A model generated the notes under the pieces. The model saw only the letters and a program-made list of their open reading frames with translations. It was not told the origin of the DNA and did no database searches. Made by a program: the position numbers and the translations under genes. Source: Pseudonocardiaceae bacterium (GTDB lineage: Bacteria > Actinomycetota > Actinomycetes > Mycobacteriales > Pseudonocardiaceae). Taken from it: 64,000 nucleotides of DNA. The DNA lies in NCBI GenBank assembly GCA_009377865.1, contig WHTH01000008.1:27827-91826 (forward strand), in the 5' to 3' direction. Below, piece by piece: positions 45,687-54,562 of this stretch (within the stretch, counting starts at the first letter, position 1; the number at the start of each line of letters is the position of its first letter).

Positions 45687-45908
45687 TGGTGCGGGGGTGG
45701 TGAGCGTCGCCAGCAGTGTCCGAACTTCGGTTTCGCGGAATCGCCGGTGCCCGCCGGGTGTGCGGATCGAGCCGATCCGCCCTGCCGAGGCCCATCGGGT
45801 GACCGTCTTGGGGTCGACCCGGAACAGCGCGGCCACCTCGCCGGGGGTCAGCAGGCGCTCTGCGTGGTCAGAACCGTTGCCCGTCGCTGTCGGGCTGCCC
45901 TCAGCCAT
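45663..45908 (-). CDS. bldC: BldC-family MerR-like transcriptional regulator
   Basis: 81 residues. The core LLTPGEVAALFRVDPKTVTRWASAGRIGSIRTPGGHRRFRETEV matches BldC, a small DNA-binding protein that controls entry into development in Streptomyces by binding cooperatively to direct repeats. ATG 45908 has GAGGAGG seven bases upstream. A Thr/Pro/Ala-rich tail of about 15 residues follows the DNA-binding domain. A possible 25-codon upstream ORF overlaps its start. In non-sporulating relatives the homologue's targets are not known. Confidence 0.93.
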   Translation of the reverse strand: MAEGSPTATGNGSDHAERLLTPGEVAALFRVDPKTVTRWASAGRIGSIRTPGGHRRFRETEVRTLLATLTTPAPPVAPTRR

Positions 45909-45978
45909 GGTGATGCCTCCTCGCCGGCGCCCCGTCTCGTCGTGCACCCGCGCCGCTCATGGGACCTTTCGGACGCAT
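45901..45978 (-). CDS. Candidate 25-residue upstream ORF overlapping the bldC start
   Basis: ATG 45978 follows CAGGAGTGTCACG, a ribosome site seven bases away. It encodes a basic 25-residue peptide starting MRPKGPMSGAG and ending RRHHHG. Its TGA overlaps the first codons of bldC by eight bases in another frame. Its last codons contain the bldC ribosome site, so ribosomes on the uORF would uncover or block bldC initiation. No homologue known to me. Confidence 0.35.
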   Translation of the reverse strand: MRPKGPMSGAGARRDGAPARRHHHG

Positions 45979-46132
45979 CGTGACACTCCTGCCTACTGGT
46001 ACTCGAACGGTTGTGATTCGGTAAAGCGCCGGTAATGGGATGAAGCGCCCCAATACGACAGCCAGGCCAAGGCGCTCGGGGCACGTGCGGCCCCGGGAGC
46101 CTTCGCAGGCGCCTCGGTCGCGCCGGCGGGCG

Positions 46133-46564
46133 CTAGGAGCCGCTGGCGATGTAGGACTGCAGGTGCGCCTGGTCGGTCTCCAGTTCGTCAATTCGCGTCT
46201 TGACCAGGTCGCCCATGCTGACAATGCCAATGAGGTCGCCGTCGACCACGACGGGCAGGTGCCGGATCCGCCGTTCGGTCATGGTCCGTAGGATGGCGTC
46301 CACCTCGTCGGCGGGCACGCAGCTGACCACATCGCCGTTCATGATCTCCGAGACTGGGGCGTCAACGAGCGAGGGTCCGTGCTGGTGCATGAGGCGGACG
46401 AAGTCCCGCTCCCACACCATGCCAACCACCGCGCCGTCGTGAACGACGACCACGGCTCCGACGCTACGTTCGGCCATCTCGGCGATCAGGTTGGCGACCG
46501 AGGTGTCCGGGGTGACAGTCGCGACCACCGAGCCCTTGCTGCGCAGTACATTCGCTATCCGCAT
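46133..46564 (-). CDS. Two-CBS-domain protein
   Basis: 143 residues made of a CBS pair (Bateman module): first CBS about 8-65 (TPDTSVANLIAEMAERSVGAVVVV), second about 72-130 (MTERRIRHLPVVVDGDLIGIVSMGDLVK). These domains bind adenosine nucleotides such as AMP, ATP or NAD and usually regulate a partner. ATG 46564 has GGAGGG upstream on the minus strand. A paralogue of the same layout lies at 61274-61714. Partner unknown. Confidence 0.88.
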   Translation of the reverse strand: MRIANVLRSKGSVVATVTPDTSVANLIAEMAERSVGAVVVVHDGAVVGMVWERDFVRLMHQHGPSLVDAPVSEIMNGDVVSCVPADEVDAILRTMTERRIRHLPVVVDGDLIGIVSMGDLVKTRIDELETDQAHLQSYIASGS

Positions 46565-46664
46565 CGGAAGGTCCCTCCAATCGGCTGGCCGAGACCGTGG
46601 GGCTGAGGATACGTCGGGCGCGAGCGGGCCGAAAGAGTGTCGGCCAGCACGGGCGAGCGGGCGC

Positions 46665-46670
46665 TACTCT
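46665..46670 (+). promoter_or_regulatory. -10 (TACTCT) for the leaderless DUF4229 gene
   Basis: TACTCT lies six bases before GTG 46677. Confidence 0.5.
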
Positions 46671-46676
46671 CGTCAG

Positions 46677-46991
46677 GTGTCACAGCTCGACTCCGACTCC
46701 GACCCCCCAGCCGGCTCGGCCCTGATCCGTGACGTCGCGCTCTACTCCGTGGCCCGGCTGGCGATGATCGGGCTGCTGACCGCGCTGCTGGTACTCGCCG
46801 GTGTGCCGTTGCTGGTCGCGTTGTTGTTGGCGCTGGTCGTCGCGCTGCCGCTGTCACTGGTGCTGCTACCGGGGCTGCGCGCCCGGATGAACGCCGGGCT
46901 GAGCGCTGCCGGGGCGCGGCGGCGATACGAGCGGGAGCGGCTGCGCGCCCAGCTGCGCGGCGAGCAGCAGCCCGAGGACGGTCGGGGCTGA
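46677..46991 (+). CDS. DUF4229-type small membrane protein
   Basis: 104 residues with two tightly spaced membrane helices (about 17-39 and 41-63), the DUF4229 pattern (LYSVARLAMIGLLTALL ... LLPGLRARMNAGL) and a basic C-terminal tail (RRRYERERLRAQLRGE). In mycobacteria the homologue sits beside menA in the same way. Function unknown. GTG 46677 is six bases after a TACTCT hexamer, fitting a leaderless mRNA. Confidence 0.8.
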   Translation: MSQLDSDSDPPAGSALIRDVALYSVARLAMIGLLTALLVLAGVPLLVALLLALVVALPLSLVLLPGLRARMNAGLSAAGARRRYERERLRAQLRGEQQPEDGRG

Positions 46992-47016
46992 GACCCGGCG
47001 TTCTCGTTCGACCCCA

Positions 47017-47892
47017 TCACGCCAGTGCCAGCGCGGCGGCCGTGGCGGCTGCCCACAACAACATTGCGAGGCCGGTGTCGCGTAGCACCACGATGAGGTC
47101 ACGGCCGGTGGCGCCGCGCAGCACCCGCAACATGGACGGCACCGCCAGTGGCGCGAAGAGCAGCGCGGCGAGCGTAGCGGGGGTGGCGAAGGCGAGCAGG
47201 CAGGTCGTCACGACGGGAACGATCAGCAGCGTGGTGTACAGAGCCCTGGTTCGGCTATCGCCGATCAGCACTGCAAGGGTGCGCTTGTCCGCGACGGTGT
47301 CGCTCGGGATGTCGCGCAGGTTGTTGGCTACCAGCACCGCGGCCGACAGCGTGCCGATCGCGACGGCGACACCGGCGCCTGCACCGCTGATCCGCCCGCT
47401 GAGCACATACTGGGTGCCGAGCACGGCAACCGGTCCGAAGAACACGAACACGGCGAGCTCGCCGAGGCCCGCGTAGCCGTAGGGCCGGGCGCCACCGGTG
47501 TAGTACCAGGCTCCGGCGATGCAGACCGCCCCGACCGCGAGCAGCCACCACTGCCCGGTCGCCGCCACCAGCGCCAGCCCGGCCGCGGCGGCGACGCCGA
47601 AGCACCCCAGTGCCGCGGTGCGCACCTGACCGGCAGCCGCCGCGCCGGATCCGACCAGCCGCATCGGGCCGACCCGCTCCACGTCGGCGCCCCGCACGCC
47701 GTCGGAGTAGTCGTTCGCGTAGTTCACGCCGATCACCAGTGCCAGCGCGACGAGCAGTGCCAGCCCGGCTCGCGACCACGGCAGCTCGTCCGTCACGGCG
47801 GCGGCGGCACCGATACCGGCCAGTACCGGGGCGACCGCGTTGGGCAGGGTGCGCGGCCGGGCGCCCTCGACCCACTGCGACACGGTCGCCAC
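47017..47892 (-). CDS. menA: 1,4-dihydroxy-2-naphthoate polyprenyltransferase
   Basis: 291 residues, about nine membrane helices, UbiA superfamily. It attaches the polyprenyl tail to DHNA, giving demethylmenaquinone. The two Asp-rich motifs are [13 protein letters not shown] and [16 protein letters not shown], which bind the Mg-diphosphate. [15 protein letters not shown] is the family N terminus. GTG 47892 lies seven bases after a TAGGGT hexamer. Converges with the DUF4229 gene, with 25 bases between stops. Confidence 0.95.
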   Translation of the reverse strand: MATVSQWVEGARPRTLPNAVAPVLAGIGAAAAVTDELPWSRAGLALLVALALVIGVNYANDYSDGVRGADVERVGPMRLVGSGAAAAGQVRTAALGCFGVAAAAGLALVAATGQWWLLAVGAVCIAGAWYYTGGARPYGYAGLGELAVFVFFGPVAVLGTQYVLSGRISGAGAGVAVAIGTLSAAVLVANNLRDIPSDTVADKRTLAVLIGDSRTRALYTTLLIVPVVTTCLLAFATPATLAALLFAPLAVPSMLRVLRGATGRDLIVVLRDTGLAMLLWAAATAAALALA

Positions 47893-47899
47893 CCATGTA

Positions 47900-47905
47900 A
47901 CCCTA
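47900..47905 (-). promoter_or_regulatory. -10 (TAGGGT) for leaderless menA
   Basis: TAGGGT on the minus strand lies seven bases before GTG 47892, in the 16-base gap after the upstream gene's stop. Confidence 0.5.
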
Positions 47906-47908
47906 CGG

Positions 47909-49198
47909 TCAGCAGCGCCGGATGCCGGGAGGAGTGGCGACGTGTGCCGCGGACACGAGCCGGTTCGGGCCGATGCGCAGCCACTGGTTCGTGGTCCCCT
48001 GGCTGCCTGCGACCCGCTGGCCGGCCACGACGCACTCCACCCGCAGCTGGGCGTGCTGCGCGGCCAGGCCGACCGCCTGGTTGCGCGACGTCGGTCCGTT
48101 GCGCACGTTGATCAGGTAGGAGCGGACCGTGGCGATCGGGCCCGAACCGGTCCACAGGTAGCTCACCGTGACCCAGCTGTTGTCGCGCAGCCGCAGACCG
48201 TCCCAGAACATGCCGTCGGCCAGATCGATACCGGCCGGATTGACCACCCGGCGACCGAACTGGTCGCGGCCGCCGTTGTAGCCGTCCTCGAACGCGGCCT
48301 GCGCCTGCGGCAGGCCCTGCGCCAGGTCTCGCCACGACTCCCGGAGGTCCGAGGGATTCCAGTGGTCGTCAGTCGTGTTCCACGGACCGACGTCCCACAC
48401 CGGTGCCCACTCGCAGCGGTCGTTGTCCGCGCAGACCTTCACGGTGTAGTCGCCAGTGCCGCGCGGGGCAAGGCCACGGCGGGAGGGCAGCGCGGCGAAA
48501 TGGTCGCGCTCCCGGATGACATGACCGTTGGCGGTGGTCCCGCCGACCAGGCCCTCGCGGGTGGCGAAGACCCGGTAGCTGCTCTTCCCGGACTCCAAGC
48601 GCAGCCGTACTCCCGGTGCGAGATCGGCGGTGAACTCCAACGACCGGAGCGTCGGGGTCGTGCCACCGTCACCGGCAAGCAGCATCACCCTGCCCTGGAC
48701 GGTCCGCGCCCCCGCGTCGAGTACGCCTGGTGCATCCGGCCGGGCCGGGATCCACTCGCTCCAGCTGCCGTCGTCCTGCTGTCCACGGACGTCGATGAGC
48801 ACGTCCGATCCCGCCGGCCGGTCTGCTACAACGTCGACGGAGAAGCGATCGGCGGGCTCGGCGAGCTCGTGCGGCTCGGTGAGCAGCATGCCCTGGGCGC
48901 GCTGCGAACCGGTGCTCGCGGCGCGCGCCGGTGGGCCCGCGGTCCGGCTCAGCACTATGCCGGCCTCCGCGTTGCGGACGTTGGTGTCGTCGCCGTCAAC
49001 AGCCAGATCGGCTCTCCACGAGGCGTCCGGCGGGGGCTGCGCATCGGCAGCATGGCCCGGCGACGCGATCGCTGCCACGCCCGCCGAGTCCACCGTCGAC
49101 AGGCCCATCATCGCCAGGCCCACCATCGACAGGCAGAGCGCTGCCGCGGCCAGCGCGCTTCGCCGGGTGCAGCAGGAGCTGCGGGTCGGCGCCCTCAC
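47909..49198 (-). CDS. Secreted protein of unknown function
   Basis: 429 residues. A signal peptide or anchor (about residues 14-40, [18 protein letters not shown]) follows a basic N terminus. The body is a predicted beta-rich extracellular protein with four late cysteines ([16 protein letters not shown], final C). The segment [30 protein letters not shown] resembles the C-terminal domain of large secreted proteins from Streptomyces; I cannot assign a function. GTG 49198 is chosen for its GGAAGGAG site four bases upstream; the frame stays open to 49288. Confidence 0.75.
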   Translation of the reverse strand: MRAPTRSSCCTRRSALAAAALCLSMVGLAMMGLSTVDSAGVAAIASPGHAADAQPPPDASWRADLAVDGDDTNVRNAEAGIVLSRTAGPPARAASTGSQRAQGMLLTEPHELAEPADRFSVDVVADRPAGSDVLIDVRGQQDDGSWSEWIPARPDAPGVLDAGARTVQGRVMLLAGDGGTTPTLRSLEFTADLAPGVRLRLESGKSSYRVFATREGLVGGTTANGHVIRERDHFAALPSRRGLAPRGTGDYTVKVCADNDRCEWAPVWDVGPWNTTDDHWNPSDLRESWRDLAQGLPQAQAAFEDGYNGGRDQFGRRVVNPAGIDLADGMFWDGLRLRDNSWVTVSYLWTGSGPIATVRSYLINVRNGPTSRNQAVGLAAQHAQLRVECVVAGQRVAGSQGTTNQWLRIGPNRLVSAAHVATPPGIRRC

Positions 49199-49422
49199 CG
49201 TGCTCCTTCCGCTGCGTGTTGCGACGGACCGAACACCGCTGCCGATCGGCATGTGGTACACATGATGTCCCTGGTTCTGATGGGGCATTTGTGTTCAGTG
49301 TGACCAGGAGAACCCGCGACATCGGCAGCGTCAAGCCGAGCGATAGGCTCGAGTGGGTGAAACTGCGGTGGCGTGTTAGTGCGGAGTGTGATCGACCCTG
49401 TCGAAGGTGGGATGCCCCATGA

Positions 49423-50556
49423 TCATGTGGTGGTCCTGCTGAGCAGCTCGACCACCGCACGCCGGTCGGGCTTGCCCACTCCGCGTAATGGCAGCGCGTC
49501 GAGCAGCACGACCTGCTTGGGGGCGTGGCTACCCGGCAGCCGGCGCCGGGCGCCGGCGAGCACTGCGTCGGGCTCCGGTGGCCTCGACGGGTCCGCTGGC
49601 ACCACGGCGGCGACCACCCGCTGTCCCCACGTCGGGTCCGGAAGGCCGACGACGCAGGCGACCGAGACCTCGGGCAGCGCGTCCAGCGCCGCCTCGACCT
49701 CCGCCGGAGCGACATTGACGCCGCCGGTGACGATGACGTCGTCGGCCCGCCCGAGCACCCGTAACCGGCCGCCGACCTCCCAGCGTCCGAGATCCGAGGT
49801 GGAAAACCAGCCTTCGGAGAAGGCCCGATCATCGGGACGACCCAGGTAGCCCGCGGCGAGCACCCGCCCGGTCAGTTCGATCGTGCCGTCGGTCGCCAGC
49901 CGCACCGCCACCCCGTCGAGCGGATACCCGTCGTAGACGCAGCCGCCGCACGTCTCGGACATCCCGTAGGTCGCGACGACGGTGGCGCCCGACTCGCGAG
50001 CCCGTTCGGCCAGCTCGGTCGGCACAGCAGCGCCGCCGAGCAGTACCGCGTCGAAGCCGGCCAGTGCCGCCGGCTCGGCATCGAGCAGCCGCACCAGCTG
50101 CGCCGGGACCAGGGAGGTGTAGCACCGCCCGCCGTTGCGCTCAGTCGCCCGGCGGATCAGCCGCCGTGCCGCAGCGGCGAAGCCGGCCGGGTCGAACCCA
50201 CCACGCAGATCGAGCACCTCCGGCTCGGTACCCGCCAGCGTCGCGCGCACCAGCACCTGCAGCCCCGCCACGTGCTCGGCCGGCAGCGCCAGTAGCCAGT
50301 GCCCGGGACCGCCGAGCCGCGCGTGACACGCCTGCGCCGAGGCCTGCAGGGCGCGGGCGGGTAGCACCACGTGCCTGGGCTCGCCGGTCGATCCGCTCGT
50401 CGGCACCACGACCTGGCCCGGACCGGTCTCGACATCGGGCGGCTCGTCGCCCGGCCCGATTGGTGCGAACGCGGGGCCACCGGCGAGCGTGAGTTCCAGC
50501 GCTTCGCGAAGTTCGTCGACGGCGCCGGGGGAGCCGTCGCAGCGGATCACGCGCAC
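49423..50556 (-). CDS. menE: o-succinylbenzoate-CoA ligase
   Basis: 377 residues, short for the adenylate-forming family, as usual for actinobacterial MenE. VVVPTSGSTGEPRHVVLPA is the phosphate loop, YGMSETCGGCVYDG the A5 motif, WFSTSDLG and GRADDVIVTGG the A7/A8 motifs, and GKPDRRAV the C-terminal lysine. It makes OSB-CoA for MenB. It lies 127 bases downstream of menB on the same strand, separated by a large nested inverted repeat. GTG 50556 has no ribosome site I can recognise. Confidence 0.93.
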   Translation of the reverse strand: MRVIRCDGSPGAVDELREALELTLAGGPAFAPIGPGDEPPDVETGPGQVVVPTSGSTGEPRHVVLPARALQASAQACHARLGGPGHWLLALPAEHVAGLQVLVRATLAGTEPEVLDLRGGFDPAGFAAAARRLIRRATERNGGRCYTSLVPAQLVRLLDAEPAALAGFDAVLLGGAAVPTELAERARESGATVVATYGMSETCGGCVYDGYPLDGVAVRLATDGTIELTGRVLAAGYLGRPDDRAFSEGWFSTSDLGRWEVGGRLRVLGRADDVIVTGGVNVAPAEVEAALDALPEVSVACVVGLPDPTWGQRVVAAVVPADPSRPPEPDAVLAGARRRLPGSHAPKQVVLLDALPLRGVGKPDRRAVVELLSRTTT

Positions 50557-50582
50557 GGGCGCACACCGCGCAACGCCGCGCG

Positions 50583-50655
50583 CGAACCCCGTTTTGGTTC
50601 CAGAACGGGGTCAATCCGCGCCGTCAACCCCGTTCTGGAACCAAAACGGGGTTCG
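50583..50655. repeat. 29-base nested inverted repeat between menB and menE (GGTTCC-core, copy 3)
   Basis: Arms 50583-50611 and 50627-50655 are perfect reverse complements with a 15-base spacer. Each arm is itself a near-palindrome (CCCCGTT ... AACGGGG around TTGGTTCCAG). The arm shares CGTTTTGGTTCC with the repeat at 26764-26836. On the menB-menE transcript it could form a cruciform-like terminator or attenuator. Confidence 0.85.
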
Positions 50656-50683
50656 GCGGCAGACGGTTGAGCAACACCGGGCA

Positions 50684-51610
50684 TCAGAAGTACCAGGGGA
50701 AGGGCGACCAGTCGGGCTCGCGCTTGTCGAGGAAGGAGTCGCGGCCCTCCACCGCCTCGTCGCCCATGTAGGCCAGCCGGGTGGTCTCGCCCGCGAACAG
50801 TTGCTGGCCGACCAGCCCGTCGTCGATGAGGTTGAACGCGTACTTGAGCATCCGCTGTGCCGTCGGCGACTTGCCGTTGATCTCGCGCGCCCACTGCAGC
50901 GCGGTCGCCTCGAGCGACTCGTGCGGCACTGCCGCGTTGACCATGCCCATCTGCTGCGCGTCGGCCGCGCCGTACTCCCGGCCGAGGAAGAAGATCTCGC
51001 GCGCGAACTTCTGTCCCACCTGCCGGGCGAGGTATGCCGACCCGAAACCACCGTCGAAGGACCCGACGTCGGCGTCGGTCTGCTTGAACCGGGCGTGTTC
51101 GGCGCTGGCCAGCGTGAGATCGCAGACGACGTGCAGCGAGTGGCCGCCGCCGGCGGCCCAGCCCGGCACCACCGCGATCACGATCTTGGGCATGAAGCGG
51201 ATGAGCCGCTGGCATTCGAGGATGTGCAGTCGCCCGGCACGGGCGGGATCGACGGTGTCGGCCGTCTCGCCGGCCTTCCCGGTGGCTGCCTCCGACAGCG
51301 TGTACTGGTAGCCCGAGCGGCCGCGGATCCGCTGATCGCCGCCGGAGCAGAACGCCCAGCCGCCGTCACGGGGCGAGGGCCCGTTGCCGGTAAGCAGCAC
51401 ACAGCCGACGTCCGACGTCATCCGGGCGTGGTCCAGTGCCCGGTGCAGCTCGTCCACAGTGGACGGGCGAAACGCGTTGCGCACCTCGGGGCGGTCGAAG
51501 GCGATCCGCACGGTGCCCGAGTCGATAGCCCGGTGGTAGGTGATGTCGGTGAAGTCGAGACCCTCGACCTCCCGCCAGGCGGAGGCGTCGAACAGCGCTG
51601 AGACGGTCAC
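50684..51610 (-). CDS. menB: 1,4-dihydroxy-2-naphthoyl-CoA synthase
   Basis: 308 residues, crotonase fold. It cyclises OSB-CoA to DHNA-CoA. Oxyanion-hole segments FCSGGDQRIRGRSGYQY and VVPGWAAGGGHSLHVVCDLTLAS, the catalytic acidic residue region DADVGSFDGGFGSAYLAR, and the MenB-specific C-terminal WSPFPWYF are present. GTG 51610 is chosen over ATG 51622 because it lies seven bases after TATGCT and gives the usual N terminus. The ATG itself overlaps that hexamer. Divergent from an SDR gene 33 bases away. Confidence 0.95.
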   Translation of the reverse strand: MTVSALFDASAWREVEGLDFTDITYHRAIDSGTVRIAFDRPEVRNAFRPSTVDELHRALDHARMTSDVGCVLLTGNGPSPRDGGWAFCSGGDQRIRGRSGYQYTLSEAATGKAGETADTVDPARAGRLHILECQRLIRFMPKIVIAVVPGWAAGGGHSLHVVCDLTLASAEHARFKQTDADVGSFDGGFGSAYLARQVGQKFAREIFFLGREYGAADAQQMGMVNAAVPHESLEATALQWAREINGKSPTAQRMLKYAFNLIDDGLVGQQLFAGETTRLAYMGDEAVEGRDSFLDKREPDWSPFPWYF

Positions 51611-51617
51611 GGCGGCG

Positions 51618-51623
51618 AGCATA
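51618..51623 (-). promoter_or_regulatory. -10 (TATGCT) for leaderless menB
   Basis: TATGCT on the minus strand, seven bases before GTG 51610, a good match to TATAAT. Confidence 0.55.
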
Positions 51624-51643
51624 CGAACCGCCGCGCGGGCACC

Positions 51644-52483
51644 ATGACGGGCATGCGGCCGATCGACGAGCAGGTGATCCTGGTGACGGGGGCGACGAGC
51701 GGGCTGGGACGCGCGCTGGCCGGGCGACTCGCGGAGCTGGGCGCGACGGTGATCATGCACGGTCGCTCCCGGGACCGGCTCGATGCGGCGAGCGAGCGGA
51801 TCCGCGCCGAGGTGCCCGACGCCACGCTGTACCCGGTCGTCGCCGATCTGGCCTCGCTCGACGAGGTTGACCGGCTGGCCGACGAGGTGCTTGCCGAGCA
51901 CCCCGCGCTGCACGCGCTGGTGAACAACGCCGGCGTCGGCTTCGGCAGCGACTCCTCCCGGCGCGAGACCAGCCGCGACGGCATCGAGCTGCGCTTCGCG
52001 GTGAACCACCTGGCGGGCGCGCAGCTGATCCGCCGGTTGCTGCCACGGCTGGCCGAGTCCGCGCCGTCGCGCATCGTGCAGGTGGCCTCGCTCGGGCAGG
52101 CACCGATCGACCCGGCGGACCCGCAGCTCGACCGCGACTACGACGGCTGGCGGGCCTACGCGCAGAGCAAGCTCGCTCAGGTCATGCTGACCCGCGACCT
52201 CGCGGTCGAGTGCGACCCGGCCACCGTCACCGTCAACGCCCTGCACCCGGCGACCTTCATGGACACCGGGATGGTGCGTGAAGGCGGTATCACGCCGCAG
52301 AGCAGCGTCGACGAGGGACTCGAGGCAACGCTGCGGCTGGTCGCCGAACCCGATCTCGACGGGGTCAGTGGCCGGTTCTTCGACGGCACCCGCGAGACAT
52401 CGCCGCACCGCGACGCCGACGACCCCGAGGCCCGGGCCCGGGTCCGTGAACTCACCGACGAGCTGTTGTACGGCGGCACGTAG
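51644..52483 (+). CDS. Short-chain dehydrogenase/reductase (retinol-dehydrogenase-like)
   Basis: 279 residues. TGATSGLGRALA at about 15-26, NNAGVG, and an active site YAQSKLA (Y and K). The catalytic Ser position reads VQVASLGQ. Asp/His pattern HGRSRDR suggests NADP(H). The layout, with a long loop before the YxxxK, resembles the WWOX/retinol-dehydrogenase SDRs. Substrate unknown. ATG 51644 or ATG 51653 are both possible; no ribosome site. Divergent from menB. Confidence 0.82.
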   Translation: MTGMRPIDEQVILVTGATSGLGRALAGRLAELGATVIMHGRSRDRLDAASERIRAEVPDATLYPVVADLASLDEVDRLADEVLAEHPALHALVNNAGVGFGSDSSRRETSRDGIELRFAVNHLAGAQLIRRLLPRLAESAPSRIVQVASLGQAPIDPADPQLDRDYDGWRAYAQSKLAQVMLTRDLAVECDPATVTVNALHPATFMDTGMVREGGITPQSSVDEGLEATLRLVAEPDLDGVSGRFFDGTRETSPHRDADDPEARARVRELTDELLYGGT

Positions 52484-52494
52484 TCTCGTCGCAC

Positions 52495-52801
52495 GTGGAA
52501 CTGATCCTGGTTCGTCATGCCCGGCCGCTGCGCGGATCCCGAAGCGTTCCGGCATCGCGTGATCGACGGCGTGGAACAGCTCATCGGCGCCCATCCCAGC
52601 GACCGGGTCGCGGCATTCAGCCATGCCGGGACGATCAACGCCTACACCGGCCACCTACTGGGTCTCGCGCGGAACCTGTGGTTCGCGCCGGGGTACGCGA
52701 GCATCACCCGCATCGCCGCAGGCCGCGACGGCCGCCGTGGTGTGATCAGCCTCAACGAGTCCGGCCACCTCCACCCGGCCTATCTGAGCGCGGCACGGTA
52801 G
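52495..52801 (+). pseudogene. Internally deleted histidine phosphatase gene
   Basis: GTG 52495 begins VELILVRHARPLRG, the complete catalytic N terminus of a phosphoglycerate-mutase-like phosphatase. In another frame the next bases read DPEAFRHRVIDGVEQLI ... AAFSHAGTINAYTGHLLG ... YASITRIAAGR ... SLNESGHL, the C-terminal third with the second catalytic histidine. About 100 residues between are missing and the frames do not match. Remnant of a gene that in relatives is about 200 residues. Lies between the SDR and menD. Confidence 0.75.
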
Positions 52802-52808
52802 CCGTCCC

Positions 52809-54449
52809 GTGAACCCGTCCACCGCGCTGGCCCAGGTGCTGGTCGACGAGCTGCTGCGCTGCGGCGTGCGCCATGTCGTGCTGTGCCCCGGCTCGCGCAA
52901 CGCGCCGCTGGCGTTCGCGCTGCACGACGCGGCCGCCGCGGGCCGGGTGGCGCTGCACGTGCGGATCGACGAGCGCTCGGCCGCCTTCCTGGCGCTGGGG
53001 CTGGCGCTGCGGGGCGGTGCCCCGGTGCCGGTGGTGTGCACCTCGGGCACCGCGGTGGCAAACCTTCACCCGGCGGTGCTCGAAGCAGATCACGCGGGGG
53101 TACCGCTGCTCGCGCTGACCGCCGACCGGCCCCCCGAACTGGTCGGCACCGGCGCGAACCAGACGGTGGCACAGCCCGGCATCTTCGGCGGCGCGGTGCG
53201 GGCCGCGCCGGTACTGGGCGTGCCACAGCGGTGCAGTGGCCAGCAAGCTCACTGGCGCTCCACGGTCGACAGGGCGATGGCGGCCGCGCGAGGAGCGCTC
53301 GGTGGGCGGCCGGGTCCGGTGCACCTCGACGTGCCGCTGCGCGAGCCGCTGGTCCCCGAGCCGGAACCGGACTGGCCGGAACCGCTGGACGGGCGGCGAG
53401 GCGGCGCTGCATGGACCGCGCTGCCGGCACCACCGTCCCAGCCGGTCGCCGCCGTCGAACTCGATCTGTCCCGCCGCACCGTCGCCGTCGCGGGTCACGG
53501 CGCGCCGGCCGCCCCCGACGGGATTCCGCTGGTGGCCGAGCCCACCACGGGATGCTGGCCCGACGCCCTGGGCGCTGGACCGTGGTTGCTCGGGGCGCCG
53601 GGGCTGCCGCGCCCGGAGCAGGTACTCGTGCTCGGCAGACCCACGTTGCACCGGTCGGTGGGACGGCTGCTCGCCGGCCCGGACGTCGCGGTCACGGTCG
53701 TCTCGGAGGATCCGCAGTGGACGGACGTCGCGGGTAGTGCGGTGGCGACCGGAACCGCGCTGCGCACCACCGGAATCCCGGACCGCGACTGGCACCGGGC
53801 GTGGACCACCGCCGACGCGACCGCCGCGAAGGCCGTCGCGTCCACCCTGGACGGCACGAGCGGGCTGGACGTGGCGAGGCAGGTCGTCGCCGCGATACCG
53901 GACGGGTCGTTGCTGATGATCGGGTCCTCCAACCCGATCCGGGACGTCGCACTGGCCGCCGTACCGCGACCCGGGCTGACCGTGCTGGCCAACCGGGGGG
54001 TCTCGGGCATCGACGGCACCGTGGCCACCGCGCTCGGAGCGGCACTGGCCCATGACGCACCCTGCTACGCGCTGCTCGGTGACCTGACGTTCCTGCACGA
54101 TGCCAACGGGCTGCTGCTCGGGCCCGCCGAGGCCCGGCCGGACCTGACCATCGTCGTCGCCAATGACGACGGCGGTGGCATCTTCGCGCTGCTCGAACAG
54201 GGTGAACCCGAACACGGCGCTGCCTTCGAGCGCGTCTTCGGCACGCCCCACGGCACCGACCTGGCGGCGCTGTGCGCGGCGCACCGGGTGCCGCACGACT
54301 CCGTCACCGTCGAAGCGCTCGCCGGTGCGCTGGCGCCGCAGCCCGGGCTGCGCGTGCTGGAGGTCCGTACCGCGCGCTCCGGTCTGCGCGCGTTGCACGC
54401 CCGGATCCGCGAGGCGGTCTCCGGGAGCTGGTCGGCAGCCCCGCGCTGA
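52809..54449 (+). CDS. menD: 2-succinyl-5-enolpyruvyl-6-hydroxy-3-cyclohexene-1-carboxylate synthase
   Basis: 546 residues, thiamine-diphosphate enzyme. It adds 2-oxoglutarate-derived succinic semialdehyde to isochorismate. The N-terminal Pyr domain has VVLCPGSRNAPLAFAL and IDERSAAFLALGLA, including the catalytic Glu region CTSGTAVANLHPAV. The C-terminal PP domain has the cofactor motif LGDLTFLHDANGLL and VVANDDGGGIFALLEQ. GTG 52809, eight bases after the pseudogene's frame ends. No ribosome site or leaderless -10 is obvious. Confidence 0.95.
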   Translation: MNPSTALAQVLVDELLRCGVRHVVLCPGSRNAPLAFALHDAAAAGRVALHVRIDERSAAFLALGLALRGGAPVPVVCTSGTAVANLHPAVLEADHAGVPLLALTADRPPELVGTGANQTVAQPGIFGGAVRAAPVLGVPQRCSGQQAHWRSTVDRAMAAARGALGGRPGPVHLDVPLREPLVPEPEPDWPEPLDGRRGGAAWTALPAPPSQPVAAVELDLSRRTVAVAGHGAPAAPDGIPLVAEPTTGCWPDALGAGPWLLGAPGLPRPEQVLVLGRPTLHRSVGRLLAGPDVAVTVVSEDPQWTDVAGSAVATGTALRTTGIPDRDWHRAWTTADATAAKAVASTLDGTSGLDVARQVVAAIPDGSLLMIGSSNPIRDVALAAVPRPGLTVLANRGVSGIDGTVATALGAALAHDAPCYALLGDLTFLHDANGLLLGPAEARPDLTIVVANDDGGGIFALLEQGEPEHGAAFERVFGTPHGTDLAALCAAHRVPHDSVTVEALAGALAPQPGLRVLEVRTARSGLRALHARIREAVSGSWSAAPR

Positions 54450-54562
54450 CCGCGCTACCGCCGCTCGACGCGGTCCCCTCCCTGTTCCCTGTTCCCTGCT
54501 CCCATCCAGCCGTAAGGGTCTGACAAGTATCGGGCCTAGAGTCGGCACAGGAGGTGGGCGGA

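Noticed and set aside
51611..52654. Long N-terminal extension of the menB frame
   Set aside because: It runs antisense to the SDR gene; MenB family proteins start near GTG 51610, which also has a -10 at the leaderless distance.
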